From Rhinopomastus cyanomelas (Eukaryota > Chordata > Aves > Bucerotiformes > Rhinopomastidae), in the NCBI GenBank assembly GCA_013400115.1, contig VXBP01000312.1:43614-107613 (forward strand): DNA of 64,000 nucleotides, in the 5' to 3' direction. Positions 23,161 through 35,400 of this stretch are shown here, piece after piece. How positions within the stretch are numbered: position 1 is the stretch's first letter; each line of letters opens with the position of its first letter. The translations under genes were made by a program, and so were the position numbers. The notes under the pieces are model-generated. The model was not told the DNA's origin, searched no databases, and saw nothing but the letters and a program-made list of their open reading frames with translations.

Positions 23161-23469
23161 TTAGGGAAAGTCTGAGTCTTTGACAATCGGAACTGGTGGG
23201 GTTTCTTGATCTACTGGTTTATAAATAAAATGGAAATCTGTCTTGGTTTCACTCTTCAGCAAGGAGGATTTGATGTGATGAGGAAGGGCATCTTTGTCCA
23301 GCTGCAGCCACTGGTCATCAATATAAACAAAGAGTCCATAGTCCTTGGGACGGGAGACCTCAAACTTTTCAGCACACTGCTGGTTCAGCTGCTCAGCCGT
23401 GGTGTCTTTCCGTGAAGCAAGTGTCCTTGACTGACCACCAATTTCCAGAAAGGAGATAGAGATGAAATC
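23161..23469 (-). CDS. RIN3: RIN3 last coding exon (RA domain)
   Basis: Acceptor gtttctctttag, then DFISISFLEI. Encodes the Ras-association domain (AEQLNQQCAEKFEVSRPKDY, then DDQWLQLDKDALPHHIKSS) and TDFHFIYKPVD, ending IVKDSDFP then TAA. The glycine-rich run just before the human C-terminus is absent; here the linker is QETPP. Confidence 0.95.
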   Translation of the reverse strand, partial: DFISISFLEIGGQSRTLASRKDTTAEQLNQQCAEKFEVSRPKDYGLFVYIDDQWLQLDKDALPHHIKSSLLKSETKTDFHFIYKPVDQETPPVPIVKDSDFP

Positions 23470-26400
23470 CTAAAGAGAAACAAGTGGATAGGTTTTGCAT
23501 TTAACATTTCAACTTAAGATCGCAGTGAGTGGAATTCAGCCCCAGTGCTCTACCTGCCCAGAATTTCTAAATGCCCTCTAATCATTCTGCAATGCCCAGA
23601 GCATTCTCTCCTTTCTCCCCTCCCTGGATCAGCAAATTCTTGAACCAACAAGTAATCAACCAGAGAAGTGGTCTTGTAAAGACACAAGTGAAATCTTTCT
23701 GTCTCACCTTTCTACAGCAGCTGAAGAAAATGGGTTCAAAGAAGTAACAGACCAGAATAACAAAATACCTCTGGTCTCATGAAAATGGGAAGGGGCTGGC
23801 AATGTGATCACCCTGGTAACTGTCCTGTCACTGAAACAACAGCCTTCAAAGCAGTGGCCTCCAGTCTTCGTTCCATCACTCAGTAAAGAAACAGCAGAAG
23901 TTACACGGAGACGCTGCTTTATGTATACCCTGTTTCAGGCGGTAATGGTGTTGCCACACATTTTCCCTTGCCAAACTCATGAGGAACAGAATCTCCAGAA
24001 CCTTTGTCCATAGTGAATCCTGGCTGTTTAATTTGTGTCTGTGAAGTTTACAAAGCTTCCCAGGCTTTCTGGTAAAAAACCACTTGGGTTTCCCAGCAGA
24101 AGTGAAAGTTCGCTGAATTTGGTCTGTGTGTTTCCCAACTGAAGCTGGAAGCATCCAACTGGAGTACGGAGTATCACTGCAGGGCGGTGATTCAGTCACC
24201 ATCGCTGGATGTGGTTAAAAGTAACTTAGATGTGGTGCTTAGGGATGTGCTTTACTGGTGAAGTTCATGGTTGGACTTGATCTCAAGGGTCACTCATCCT
24301 GAGTGCTTCTATGAGTCTATGAGTAAGGCAGCTGGACGGCCTGCAGGGGCACACTGAACACCTCAGCAAGTCATTTACCTCTGCCGTGGGGTGCTCACAT
24401 GTCCCTCATAATACCCCTTATTGAAAGGAATGTATCATGGCTCTTACGCTGCTGTGGGTGGTGGGAATCTTCTGGGGGAAGTTGGCTCCATGTTAGGTAA
24501 TGGCTATGAGTGTACAGGTATTTGGTGTGTCTCAGCCATCAATCACAGGTTCTAAGATCATCAGGGCAAGTTTTGCTTGGAAGTGTATGAAACCCCATGC
24601 TTTCACAGGGCTACCTGGACTGTGTCTACCCCTCAGGAGACTTGCCCCTCAGCAGTCACAATGTTCAGCTTCGTGCTGTGGTTTACAGAACAGGAGACGT
24701 GGCCTTATAATCATAGAATCATTAAGGATTGGAAGGGACCTCGAAAGATCATCTAGTCCAATCCCCCTGACACAGCAGGATCACCTAGACCAAGTCACAC
24801 AGGAACACATCCGGGCAAGTCTTGAACATCTCCAGTGAAGGAGACTCCACAACCACCCTTTGCTGCCTTCTTGTGGGATACAATTAAAGACCAGGACATA
24901 GGGCTTGCAGAACACCCTGCCTACCTGGTCCTGCACCCAGCCATATCGTGGCTGGGGACCCAGAGCACAGCCTCCAGCTCCAGAGAGACAAAGAGCTAGT
25001 GAACAGAGTCCAGCACAGAGCCACTGAGATGATTAGGGGTCTGGAGCACATGCCCATTGAGGAAAGGCTGAGACAACAGGGACTCTCTAGCTTGGTGAAG
25101 ACTGAGAGGGGACATCATCAACACTTTTAAATCCCTAAAGTATGTCAGAACAGGGCCAGACTTTTCACAGTGGTGCCTAGTGACAAGACAAGGGGCAACA
25201 GACATAAACTGGAATATAAGAAGGTTCCACCTAGCCTTAAGGAGAAACTTTGTTACCTAGAGGGTGGCAGAGCACTGGAACAGGCTTCCCAGAGAAGTTG
25301 TGGAGTCTCCATCTCCGGAGACATTCAAAACCCGACTGGGTGTGCTCCAGGACAACGTGGTCAGGCAGAGCGTGGACTAGGTGATCTCTGGAGGGACATT
25401 CCAAGCCCCACCCTACTGTGATACCATGATGTGATGGGTTAGCTTTTAAGGACCCAGAAAAACTGATGTATCTCCCAAACCATTCCCCTGTGGGAACGGA
25501 AATGTGGCGTGAAGTACCAGAGGGATAATCTGGAAGCCAGGGCGGGGGAGGGAGGGTGTGTGTGGCAAAGGCAGTCCCCAGCCAGCCGTGGAGGAGAGAG
25601 GAGGCACAGCCCCATGGTCTGATCCTTAGCCCAGCCCGTCTGCGGTATCGTTGACTCTCTCTGTGGTGCTAGTCAAGCTTTTATCAACCGTTGGCAGTAG
25701 ATCAGGAGAGGATTTCACACTTTCGTTTTTGCCTTAAACCAGTTCTAAGTGCAGCTCCGTTTTTCACAAGGGAGAAGAGGGCTGCAGGGAGTTGGCTCCG
25801 CAGTCGCCAGGTGAACACCGGCAGAGCAGACTGGCTGCCCGGTCCTGATCACCGAACGCCGGGTACACTTAAGGGGCAGGGACACCACTAGCCCACCCCA
25901 TTTCGCCTTCCTTCCTTCCCGTCCAGCGCAGCGCAGACAGGGAAGCAGCTGGGTGGGAGTGCTCATTGCTGCCTCTCTGTGGCGAGTGTCCCCTACTGGC
26001 TGGAGGCCAGAACTACATCCATTTGCCCTTTCTACCTAGGTCTTCCCTTACACACCTCCCTAAAATTCTCTTTTGTTTATTGTGAAATTTTTTCTGTTGT
26101 TGTTTTTCTTTCTTTTAAATTTATTTCCTTTTGAATAAATTTCACAATGTATTCCAGTTTCCAAATTTGTTTATAGTCCCTTCCTATATTAGTGGGAGGG
26201 GAATCGAACAATCTGTTCTGGAGGGTCCCTCCTTTGACCCTCAAACCAGCACGTATGATTATACTGTGGTGGGGAGATCTTTGCCGGGCAGCTTTCACAC
26301 TAGCGGGCTGTTAACTGGGTTTGCCCTACTGTTAGAAGGGAGAAGCCAGGCTCTGGAAGATTATTTCTGGGGGGTCTCGAGTCCTAAAGCTTTATGCCAC

Positions 26401-29400
26401 CTAGGAGCTGCCCTTGCGTAGCCTGCTCACATTTCCTCAGCTTAGCCCAGGACCTCTCCAGACCCTAAGGACTGCGAGTAGAAGGGGTCTCTGCCTCTCT
26501 GCTGCAGTGCTCCACATGCAAAGTTCCCCTAGGATGCCTCCTTTGAGGATGAACTACAAAATCACTTTGTAGTCAAATTGAAAATTACATCGTTATGATG
26601 GAAACTCAAAATCCATTTTTTAAGTAATATGTATTTCAGTTTAGGCGCAGGTTTTTGAAATCTTGCTCTCTATGTACTTCAGGTTTTTAATAGTGACTTA
26701 GGCTAATTAAAAAAAAAATCATGGTGTTAAAAATTAGTAAGTATGAAGAGAACACGTTCGTCTTCCAAGCCCTGTTCACAGAAAGACTTGACAGCTACCT
26801 GCACCGATGAGCGGGAAGCCCGGGCCTTGTTCAGCGTCCTCCGTCGCTCCCAGCGGTGAATGGAGTCCTGCACCTCCACGCTCAGCTGCCGTGTGACGGT
26901 AATTTTGTCATAGTTCTTGATGTGCTCCAAGGCCCCATAAGTGGTGGTCAAATAATAAGAGCCTGCAAAAGGACAGGGTCTTGTATGAGCATCACACATT
27001 CTTTTCCACTTCCATCCTGCATGCGTGTGCCTGTGAAGTGGCAGCTGCCCAACACCTGCATTGTCTGCACCTCACTGCAATGCAGAGTGCAGGGGTGTCT
27101 GAAGCTAAGCCAAGAGAAAAGAGACTTCATGACCACAGCTGCCCTGTGAGGTTGTAGGTGCCCTAGGAGTCAACACAGACTGAAAGCAAACTGCAGAAAC
27201 TGCTTTCACAAACAAATCCAAACCATTCCTACATCAAATCTACATCCACCCGCTTTCAGTTTAAATGCACTGCCCCTTGTCCTGTCACTACAGGTTATGG
27301 TAAAAAGCTCTTCTCTGTCTTCTGTTCTCCAGACTGAACAACCCCAGCTGTCTCCACAGCAGAGGCAGTCCTGTTCTCTGATCACTGTTGTGACCCTCCT
27401 CCGGACCCGCTTCAGCAGGTCCATGTCTTTCCTCTGCTGAAGACTCCAGAACTGGACACATTACGCCAGCTGAGTGGAGTGAAGCAGATTCATCTCCCTT
27501 GTCTCACCACACTTCTTTTGATGCAGCCCAGGATACAGCTGACGACATTTAGCCCCCGTGTCTCAGCTGTCTCTGACCTGCAAGGGTCCTCCATCTCTAT
27601 TGACTAGACAGGGAATCCCAGGTGTTCGGCTCAGAGCAATTCCTGCACTGTTTAGGGCTGCAGGATAAATCTCAGAGAAGCAGAAGATAAAGCAGTAAAA
27701 GCCTGCATCCAGTTCTTTTCCCTCAGAAAACCTCAACTGTCATGAGAAGCAGCTGAGCCACAATAAGAACTGGTTTCATCAACAGAGATGAAGCTAAGCC
27801 CCGATAAGAGGACAGAGTTGAATATGAGGAAGCTGCTGCTTTGCTTGCGGGGCAGCCCTGTATCAGGCCATGGCCCCAGCACTGGGTTAATTAAAAGTAC
27901 TCATTTTTCTAGCTGCCCCTGGTGCTTGCTGATGAGCAGAAGGTTCAGGGCAGGGTGTCCTCTGAACAGAGAGAAGGAGACTGCAGAACTGCTCGAGCAG
28001 GACCTCTGCACAATCCCCCGATGCTGCTCCCCTCACCCCAGCTGCCAGGAAAGCGGAGAACTAGAAATGTGCTGTCAGCTGGGCAGAGCTCCCTGTTTTC
28101 AATAGGTTTCATAACAGTTGCAGTTGCCTCTAGGTGGCGCTTCCACATCACCCAGAGCTCGCACCAGCCTGCCTGAAGTTTCGTAGCCCTTGCTCAGGCT
28201 CTGATAAGCTCCGCACTCATTGTGGTTGGTTGTGTAAGCGCTGGTGAAGGCAGCATTTTATGTAAGGGTGGTATTTTTAGAGTGCCATTAAAGTTTGATG
28301 TCGCAGAGTAGAGATCAAGACGTTGCCGTTTGATTTTTCTGTACTCGAGTGGCTCTGATGAGGAATGTCCCAGAGCTATGTAGGTCTGCATAGACCAAAC
28401 CCACCCTTTCTTTAATGTCTCCCACAAAGTGCTAACGAGAACAGGCTAACAAGCCTGCAAGGGCCACTTTCCCCTTCCTAAATATAGTTACAACTTGTCT
28501 TTGTCTGTTTCTCAGTATTTCTGCTGCTCTGGCAGAGTCAAAAGTGCCTGTGCTGGGACCTGTGACCTGGTGTATTCCTTTCCCAGAAACTAGGGAGGGA
28601 GGTTTCCCAGTGCTCCATTACAGGAATTAATAACATCTTCTTTAAGAATTAATTTGTCTTTGACTTTCCAGTGCCTTCATTTCCATACAGCCATACCCCA
28701 TCATCTGTCCTTGCCTTTGCCCTCCTAGTCAATGTCACTGTCGATATAAAATTAATCCAATATACATTTTTAATTTGGGGGCCAGATTTAAACAATTCTG
28801 TGCATTGACCTGACGTAGTTTCACCATTTTCTCACTCATGCTTTAATTTTGTCCCTTTTATTTTTGTGCCGAATCACCCTTTGCCATGAACTTTGGAAAA
28901 CCTAACTCCGGGTGACTTTTGGCAGCTCCCATTTTAGCTGCATGCTTTGTGTTCTCAGGGCTGTCTTCAGCAAGACATTCTTTTCCCTTCCTTCCCTGGG
29001 TCTGCAGTTACTCCCAGTATGTTTTCTGAGGAGGTTATTTAGCCAGTTTGATCTGAACTCCCTGACAGAATTTTCCCTTTTCCCTGGAATACCCCTTTCA
29101 TGAAGCCTTCACATCTTTGGCTTAAGAGGACTTCCAGCCAGCTTTGTCATTGACAGCCTGAGCTCCCCAACCCAGCTAACTCCAGTAACCAGCCTGGCAG
29201 CGTGCCCTTTAGAAATGAAGAACCTGTGGGCAGTGCAGTCACCTCGCCCAGCTCAGCCATGTCAGCAGAATGCTGTGCTTAGGCTAACATTTTTTTCTGC
29301 TAACAATTCCTTTCAGTGGGAAAATCAGCCTGTGCAGAAACCCCTCATTAATACAATTGTGTTGCTTCTGCTCATTCTGCTAGTACTGACTTTTGCCCAC

Positions 29401-32400
29401 CTCTGCGCTGCGCTCAGATGACATGCGCTTAGTTACACACTTCTAACTTCGTTTAACATAAATAGAATTAGTGTGCTGCTGTTCACCTAGCAGTGCTTTC
29501 TAGAACCTCAGTACTTTTCCAAAGTCTAAAATAAAACAGAATCACACAATCATTCACGTGGGAAAAGACCCCTCCCCTTGTGATCATCGAGTCCAACCAT
29601 CAACTCTGCTCTACAAGCTCACCCCTAAACCAGATCCCCCAACACCACATCTAAGTGTCTTTTAAACTCATCCAGGGATGGTGACTCAACCACTACCCTG
29701 GGCAGCCCATTCCAGTGCCTGACCACTCTCTCCATGAAGAATTTCTTCCTGATCTCTAATCTAAACCTACCTTGTTTTGAAACATCCTTTCAGATAGTTG
29801 TAGAGAGTGATGAGGTCTCCCCTAAGGGTCCTTGTCCTCAAACTAAGCAGCCCCAACTTCTCGATTTCTCCTTATAAGATTTATTCTCCAGGCCCTAAAA
29901 AAAACCCCATTTTATTGCTTTAGTCACTGGCTGGTGAAAAATTCTCTGTGCTCCTAATTCAGAGTGTAGCCCCATCACTGTTAGTAGTATTTGCTTCCCA
30001 CGCTACGTTTAAGAAACTAAAGGCTCACAGTTCCCTTTGGTGTTTATCCCTCAAATAGCAGAGGTTTTTATTCACATCCAAACCAAATATTCCTCTCTAA
30101 ATCAAGGTTGCTTTCTCTTCCTCATTCACATTTAGGGAGTGATCATGAGAATGACACACGGCCCCAGGCACACGATGCGATTTGAGGAATATACTCTTCT
30201 CTCGCTGCGTCTGCACAATGGATTGCGTTAGCAGTTTAAGTTTAAGAAAAGACCTTTAAACTTCTCAGCCTTTGCACCAAGGAACACTAGATGTCTCTGT
30301 TTAGGTTAGTAATCTCACAACTCATATCTCATTTAGACTGGGTCCTTCCCTTTCTAGCTGGTGTCTAAGCTGTTAAAACCACTTAAAGTGTTTGACAATA
30401 ATTTCAGAGCCTTCTATCTAAAAAGCTTGGCCACACCTTACACACAAGGTCTAGAGCCTTGCTGCCCCACTTCCACAAAACTGAACCAAGTCAAATAATA
30501 ATTTCCCGAGCAAGTATTCCAGCACTAAACACTGTACCCTACCTTCACCTAGCTGCAGAGCAGGGTCCATGAGTTCCATCATATATTCCACATTCAGAAG
30601 GACTTCAGTCAAATTGCTGCGGGCCAACACATACATGAGCACAGGGAGGAAGTCATCTGCACCGTAGAGTTTTCCTGAGCAAAAAGAAACACAGAGCAAA
30701 CTCACTGAAAAGACATGTTCCCAGACAACATGACAGTTTCTCACCCAGCATGTACTCAGCAGACTTTAGTTTACATTATCTGAAGAGTTAAAGCTTGAAT
30801 GCACCAGAAAAGATAAAATGCTGAAAAAGAAAGGAAACTTCCTCCAACCCTAAATATAGGCTTGAAAATTTTTAGGGAGCTTCATGTCTGCAGTTCTTTA
30901 TTAACTGGTGAAAGAGAAGCTTGAAGTTAATGTATCCCAGACATGGACAACCCTTGAAGAGTACAGAGGTTGCCAGTCTAGCCCTCTGATTTGACACTGT
31001 CAACAAGACTGCAACTCATGCTTTTAACGGTGGTAGCAAAGTTGTCTGCACGCATTAGGCGTATTTACTCTCTTAGGTTCTCTCTGTGTTTGGGACCCAG
31101 AGAACAGTGGGGTTTGGGACCCAGGACTTCTGTGTTTGTGTTCCTTCAAAAGGCAAAATATTGCACCACATGTTCCTAATTAAAACAGTCTCTAAAGAGC
31201 TAGGACCTAAGAGGAAGCATCTTTCCAGGCATGATGTCTAGGAAAGAAAACAAACAGCCTTTCACATTGGATTGAGTCTATATTTGGACTTGGTGTGCAG
31301 CAGGTTCTACAGGAACAGCCAGATCCTCATGGGATTGAGATTTCCTATGCTTAAAACATTCCTAACAGCAACATCATTGTTCGGCACTTGTGAGACCGCA
31401 CCTGAGTACTGTGTCCAGTTTTGGTCACCACAGTACCGGAGGGACATTGAGGTGCTGGAGCGAGTCCAAAGAAGGGCAACCAAGTTGGTGAAGGGGCTGG
31501 AGGACATGCCCTATGAGGAGAGGCTGAGGGAGCTGGAGTTGTTTAGTCTGGAGAAGAGAAGACTGAGAGGGGACCTTATTGCCCTCTACAACTACCTTAA
31601 AGGAGGTAGTAGCAAGGCTGGTGTTGGTGATGACAGGACGAGGGGAAATGGCCTCAAGGTGCATCAAGGGAGGTTTAGACTGGATGTTAGAAGGAAATTC
31701 TTTACTGAGAGGGTGGTTAGATACTGGAATAGATTGCCCAGGGAGGTGGTGGTGTCACCATCCCTGGAGGTGTTTAAGGAATGAGTGGACGCGGCGCTTA
31801 GGGATATAGTCTAGTGGTTAGACGCTAGGAGAAAAGGTTGGACTCAATGACCCTCAGGTCCTTTCCAGCCATGATGAACCTGTGATTCTGTGATCAACAA
31901 AATGATCCTATATGCCTCTGTAAAAATCTCTGTGGGATCTCTGAGGCCAAGAAAGGACACACATTAATAGTTGTCAGTACTGATAATTACTGCTTAGACT
32001 CCAGACTGAAGCTTCACCACATAAACAGCAAATAACTCTGAGACAACTTTTCTTATTTGAAAGATGCTTTCACTTTCTATTAACATGTCATAAATTCATC
32101 ATGGACAACCCATAATAACAAGTGGCTTAACAGGCATAGGCCGTGCCAAACTTCAGAGTTGACCATTCCTCTTACCCTTATCTGAGAGCCCTTTCATTCT
32201 GAATGTCCTTCCTCAGAGGGCAGCCTTCCTGGCTTGAGCACCTGGGTGCTTGGGTTTCCTGGGCCGTATCTGTCTCACCTGAGAACCATGTGCTTCACCT
32301 CAAAGAATAAAAGCTATCCTTGATGGAGCTTCAGTGAAGTTACCCCTTAGCCATTTTTGGCCCACAGTCCACATGCTCTGCACGGCAGGACATACATTCC

Positions 32401-35400
32401 TGTTTGTCAAATGTTTCCAACTGACTTATTTCAAGTCTTTGCCATGAGTCAGCTTTCCTTTTTTGTCATTTACAGCTGATGCAAATTCTCCACTGGCAAA
32501 GATACTCTGCTGAAGCCTCAAATGGACACGAGCTTATCCCCTGACTAAACAAGCAAACAAAAAAGAAGTATGGCTTTACAATGAAGTATGGGCATATTTA
32601 AAATATACCCCGTGAATAGACAGTTGATCCAGTTAAAACCAAGTGTTGGAGGATGAGAGACTGTCAAGGCTGTGATTCAGCCTGTCTCTGACAGTGTCTG
32701 CACAAACTCCAACACAGAAAATGTAGTTAATGAAAGCTGGGTGAAACCTTTCAATTTGGCTTGCTTTATCATGGCTGCCTTCGGTGAAATGACGCAGCTC
32801 TAGGACTTCAACCATTCCTTCACAGAAGCCCTGTATTGTTTCAGTAACATCTCGGTGGGCATTTTGTCTGTCTTGGCTGGTGTCTTGGCTGATGACTTTG
32901 TGAGAGCTTCAGCTCTGTGAAGGGTCCAATTCCTTACCATCGGATAGATGATCCTAATACAAGCAGCTTAGTAGTGTGACCGCTGAATTCTGTCTGCAAG
33001 AGCAGATGACAAAATGAGACGTGAACATATACTAGAAAACCAGTCCTTTTCTCCTTTGGACCTGAGTAAATCAAATGTCAACAGAGTTAGTTCTGCATAA
33101 AATTAAAGGGAGATAAACTGCCAAGGAGTTTTCTGGGCACGCATTTCCCCCTTCCTTAAAAACCTTTTTCTTTTTGATGTGGTAGTTCCTGGCCAGTGGC
33201 ACGGATTGGGTGTTTATGAAATCCAAGGCATTTCCTGCAGGCCAGTGGATTTCCAGTGCAACATCTGCAGGATTTTTACTTCCCTGCTAACTTTGTTTTC
33301 ATGACCAGTCCACGTGTGTTTGCTAAGGCATCCGAGAAGGCTGCTATTTCACAACATTAATTCTTATCCATTGGGAAACAAGGAAAAACATCATTTCTCT
33401 GAAAAAGATCACCATGACCAACAGACTGGCCAAGCAATGTAAAGTGGAAACAGAAACTTGGAAGTAAACAATTCCATGTCCCCAGCCATTAATTTATAGT
33501 GTCAACTGAGATGAAAGTTAGAGGACTCTTTTCAAGGGCTCCTAAAGAATCTGTTTCTTTTTTGTTGGCTGAGACTCACAGGATCATGGAATCATAGCTG
33601 AGGGGTTGGAAAGAATCTCTGAAGATCATCTAGTCCAATATCCCTACCAAAACAGGATCACCTAGGGCAGGTCATACAGAATGTGTCCAGGTGGGTTTTT
33701 TAAGTCTCCAGAGAAGGAGAGTCCACAACCTCCATGGTTTGCCTGTTCCAGTGCTCCATCACTCTCACAGGAAAGAATTCTTTTCTGATGTTGAGGTGGA
33801 GCTTCTTGTGATCCAGTTTGTACCCATTGCCCCTTGTCCTACCGCTGGGCACCACTGGAAAAAGGCTGGCCTCTTCCTTTTGACATACATCCTTCAGATT
33901 ATTTACAGACATTAATAAAACCAGCTCTCAGCCTTCTCCAGGCTAAACAGCCTCAGGTGGCTCAGCCTTTCCTCACAAGAGAGATGTCTTACATCCAAGC
34001 AGGCACCGAGTCATTTGTTTTTCACTGCTGATTGTCTCATCTCCTTATGCTGATTTAGCTGCTTTGCCCACCAGTCCTCACTGTAAACTTTCCCAACTTT
34101 CACAGAAATGTTACTGGATTCCCAGCTGTTTATAAGGCTGATGTACAACAGGTTTGGGTTTTTTTTAATTGATAAACTCAGAGTAGGGATGTCTGACTGC
34201 AGTAACCGGAAGAGTGCTCATTCTCCTGATGCCCATAACCTGCACAAATTACTGGACATCACTTGAATTCGCTTGTGGGAACATGAAGTCTGATTCTTAG
34301 ATACCCATGTCTGTAGCTAAAGCAGTAGCCATAGGTGCCAAGGACAGAAAAGTAAAGCTCATCATCAAGGACATAACTTTGACTTCACGTGTTGCCACAC
34401 ACGTCCAGTCTTGCCTAGGGCAGGCATGGTATGTTGTGCCTACTCCTTGTAGGCGTTGCAGCAGCTTCCCTCTGCTGTCTGCTCATGGAGCCAAAGATGG
34501 GTACCTGAGAGGGCAGTTCTCAGATGTCACAGCAAGCAGAGGGACTAGCTTCGTTATGTACAGCCATGAGACCAAGCGTGGCCCTGAGACACCCTCTATC
34601 TCTTTCCCTCCGTGAGAATAATCAGTACTGGCAGCTCAAGTATGACTCAAATATGACCAGAAGCAGGAGGCACAATGATATATGAAAAAATGTCTGTGAA
34701 CCAATTCCCCCAAGAGACTGGCATGTCTCAGCATCCTGCAACCCACATGATCCCTGCGCCAGGAGACGCACCAGGGCACTAACTAGAGGTCCTCCAGGGG
34801 CTGCAGCAGAGATGTTTTCTGCAGGCTGCTGCCTCCACAGGTCTACTTTCAATGTGGGCCAGAGCCAAGCTCTCAGACTTGCATGTCCATCTCTATTCAG
34901 TGACTCTGTGACTATTCGTGGTCCCTCACAGAGGAGTATATTTGCAGCTAACAGCGTTAAATCTAGCTCTGACCCTGCCAGTGGTCTCAGTGATGCTGAG
35001 ACTGAGCCTGCTTGTTCAAGATGGTGTTGTCCTACTCCAGAAATGACTTGCTTGCTTTATTTAACCTCTCCCCTGCAGGATCAGGAAACATTAATTTCAT
35101 AAATACCTATAAGCAGCTTAAAATAAGCCTTCTCTTCTGCCATCCTATTATGTTCATAGCAAAGCGAATACAATGTCAGCTCCTGGCTGGGATGTAGTGC
35201 TTGAACAGAATGGGTATTAATTGAATACATGATTTAAAGCTATTGGAATTCAGCCCAGGCCTCCATAAAGAAATTACAGTCTGTTCTAACACAGTTTGGA
35301 ATTTCTTTTCCCTCTGTCTATACTCTGACAACAGCAATGATGCTGTCTTGCTCTAATATTTTACAAATACGGAACTGATATTTAGCAGCAATGCCCCAGA

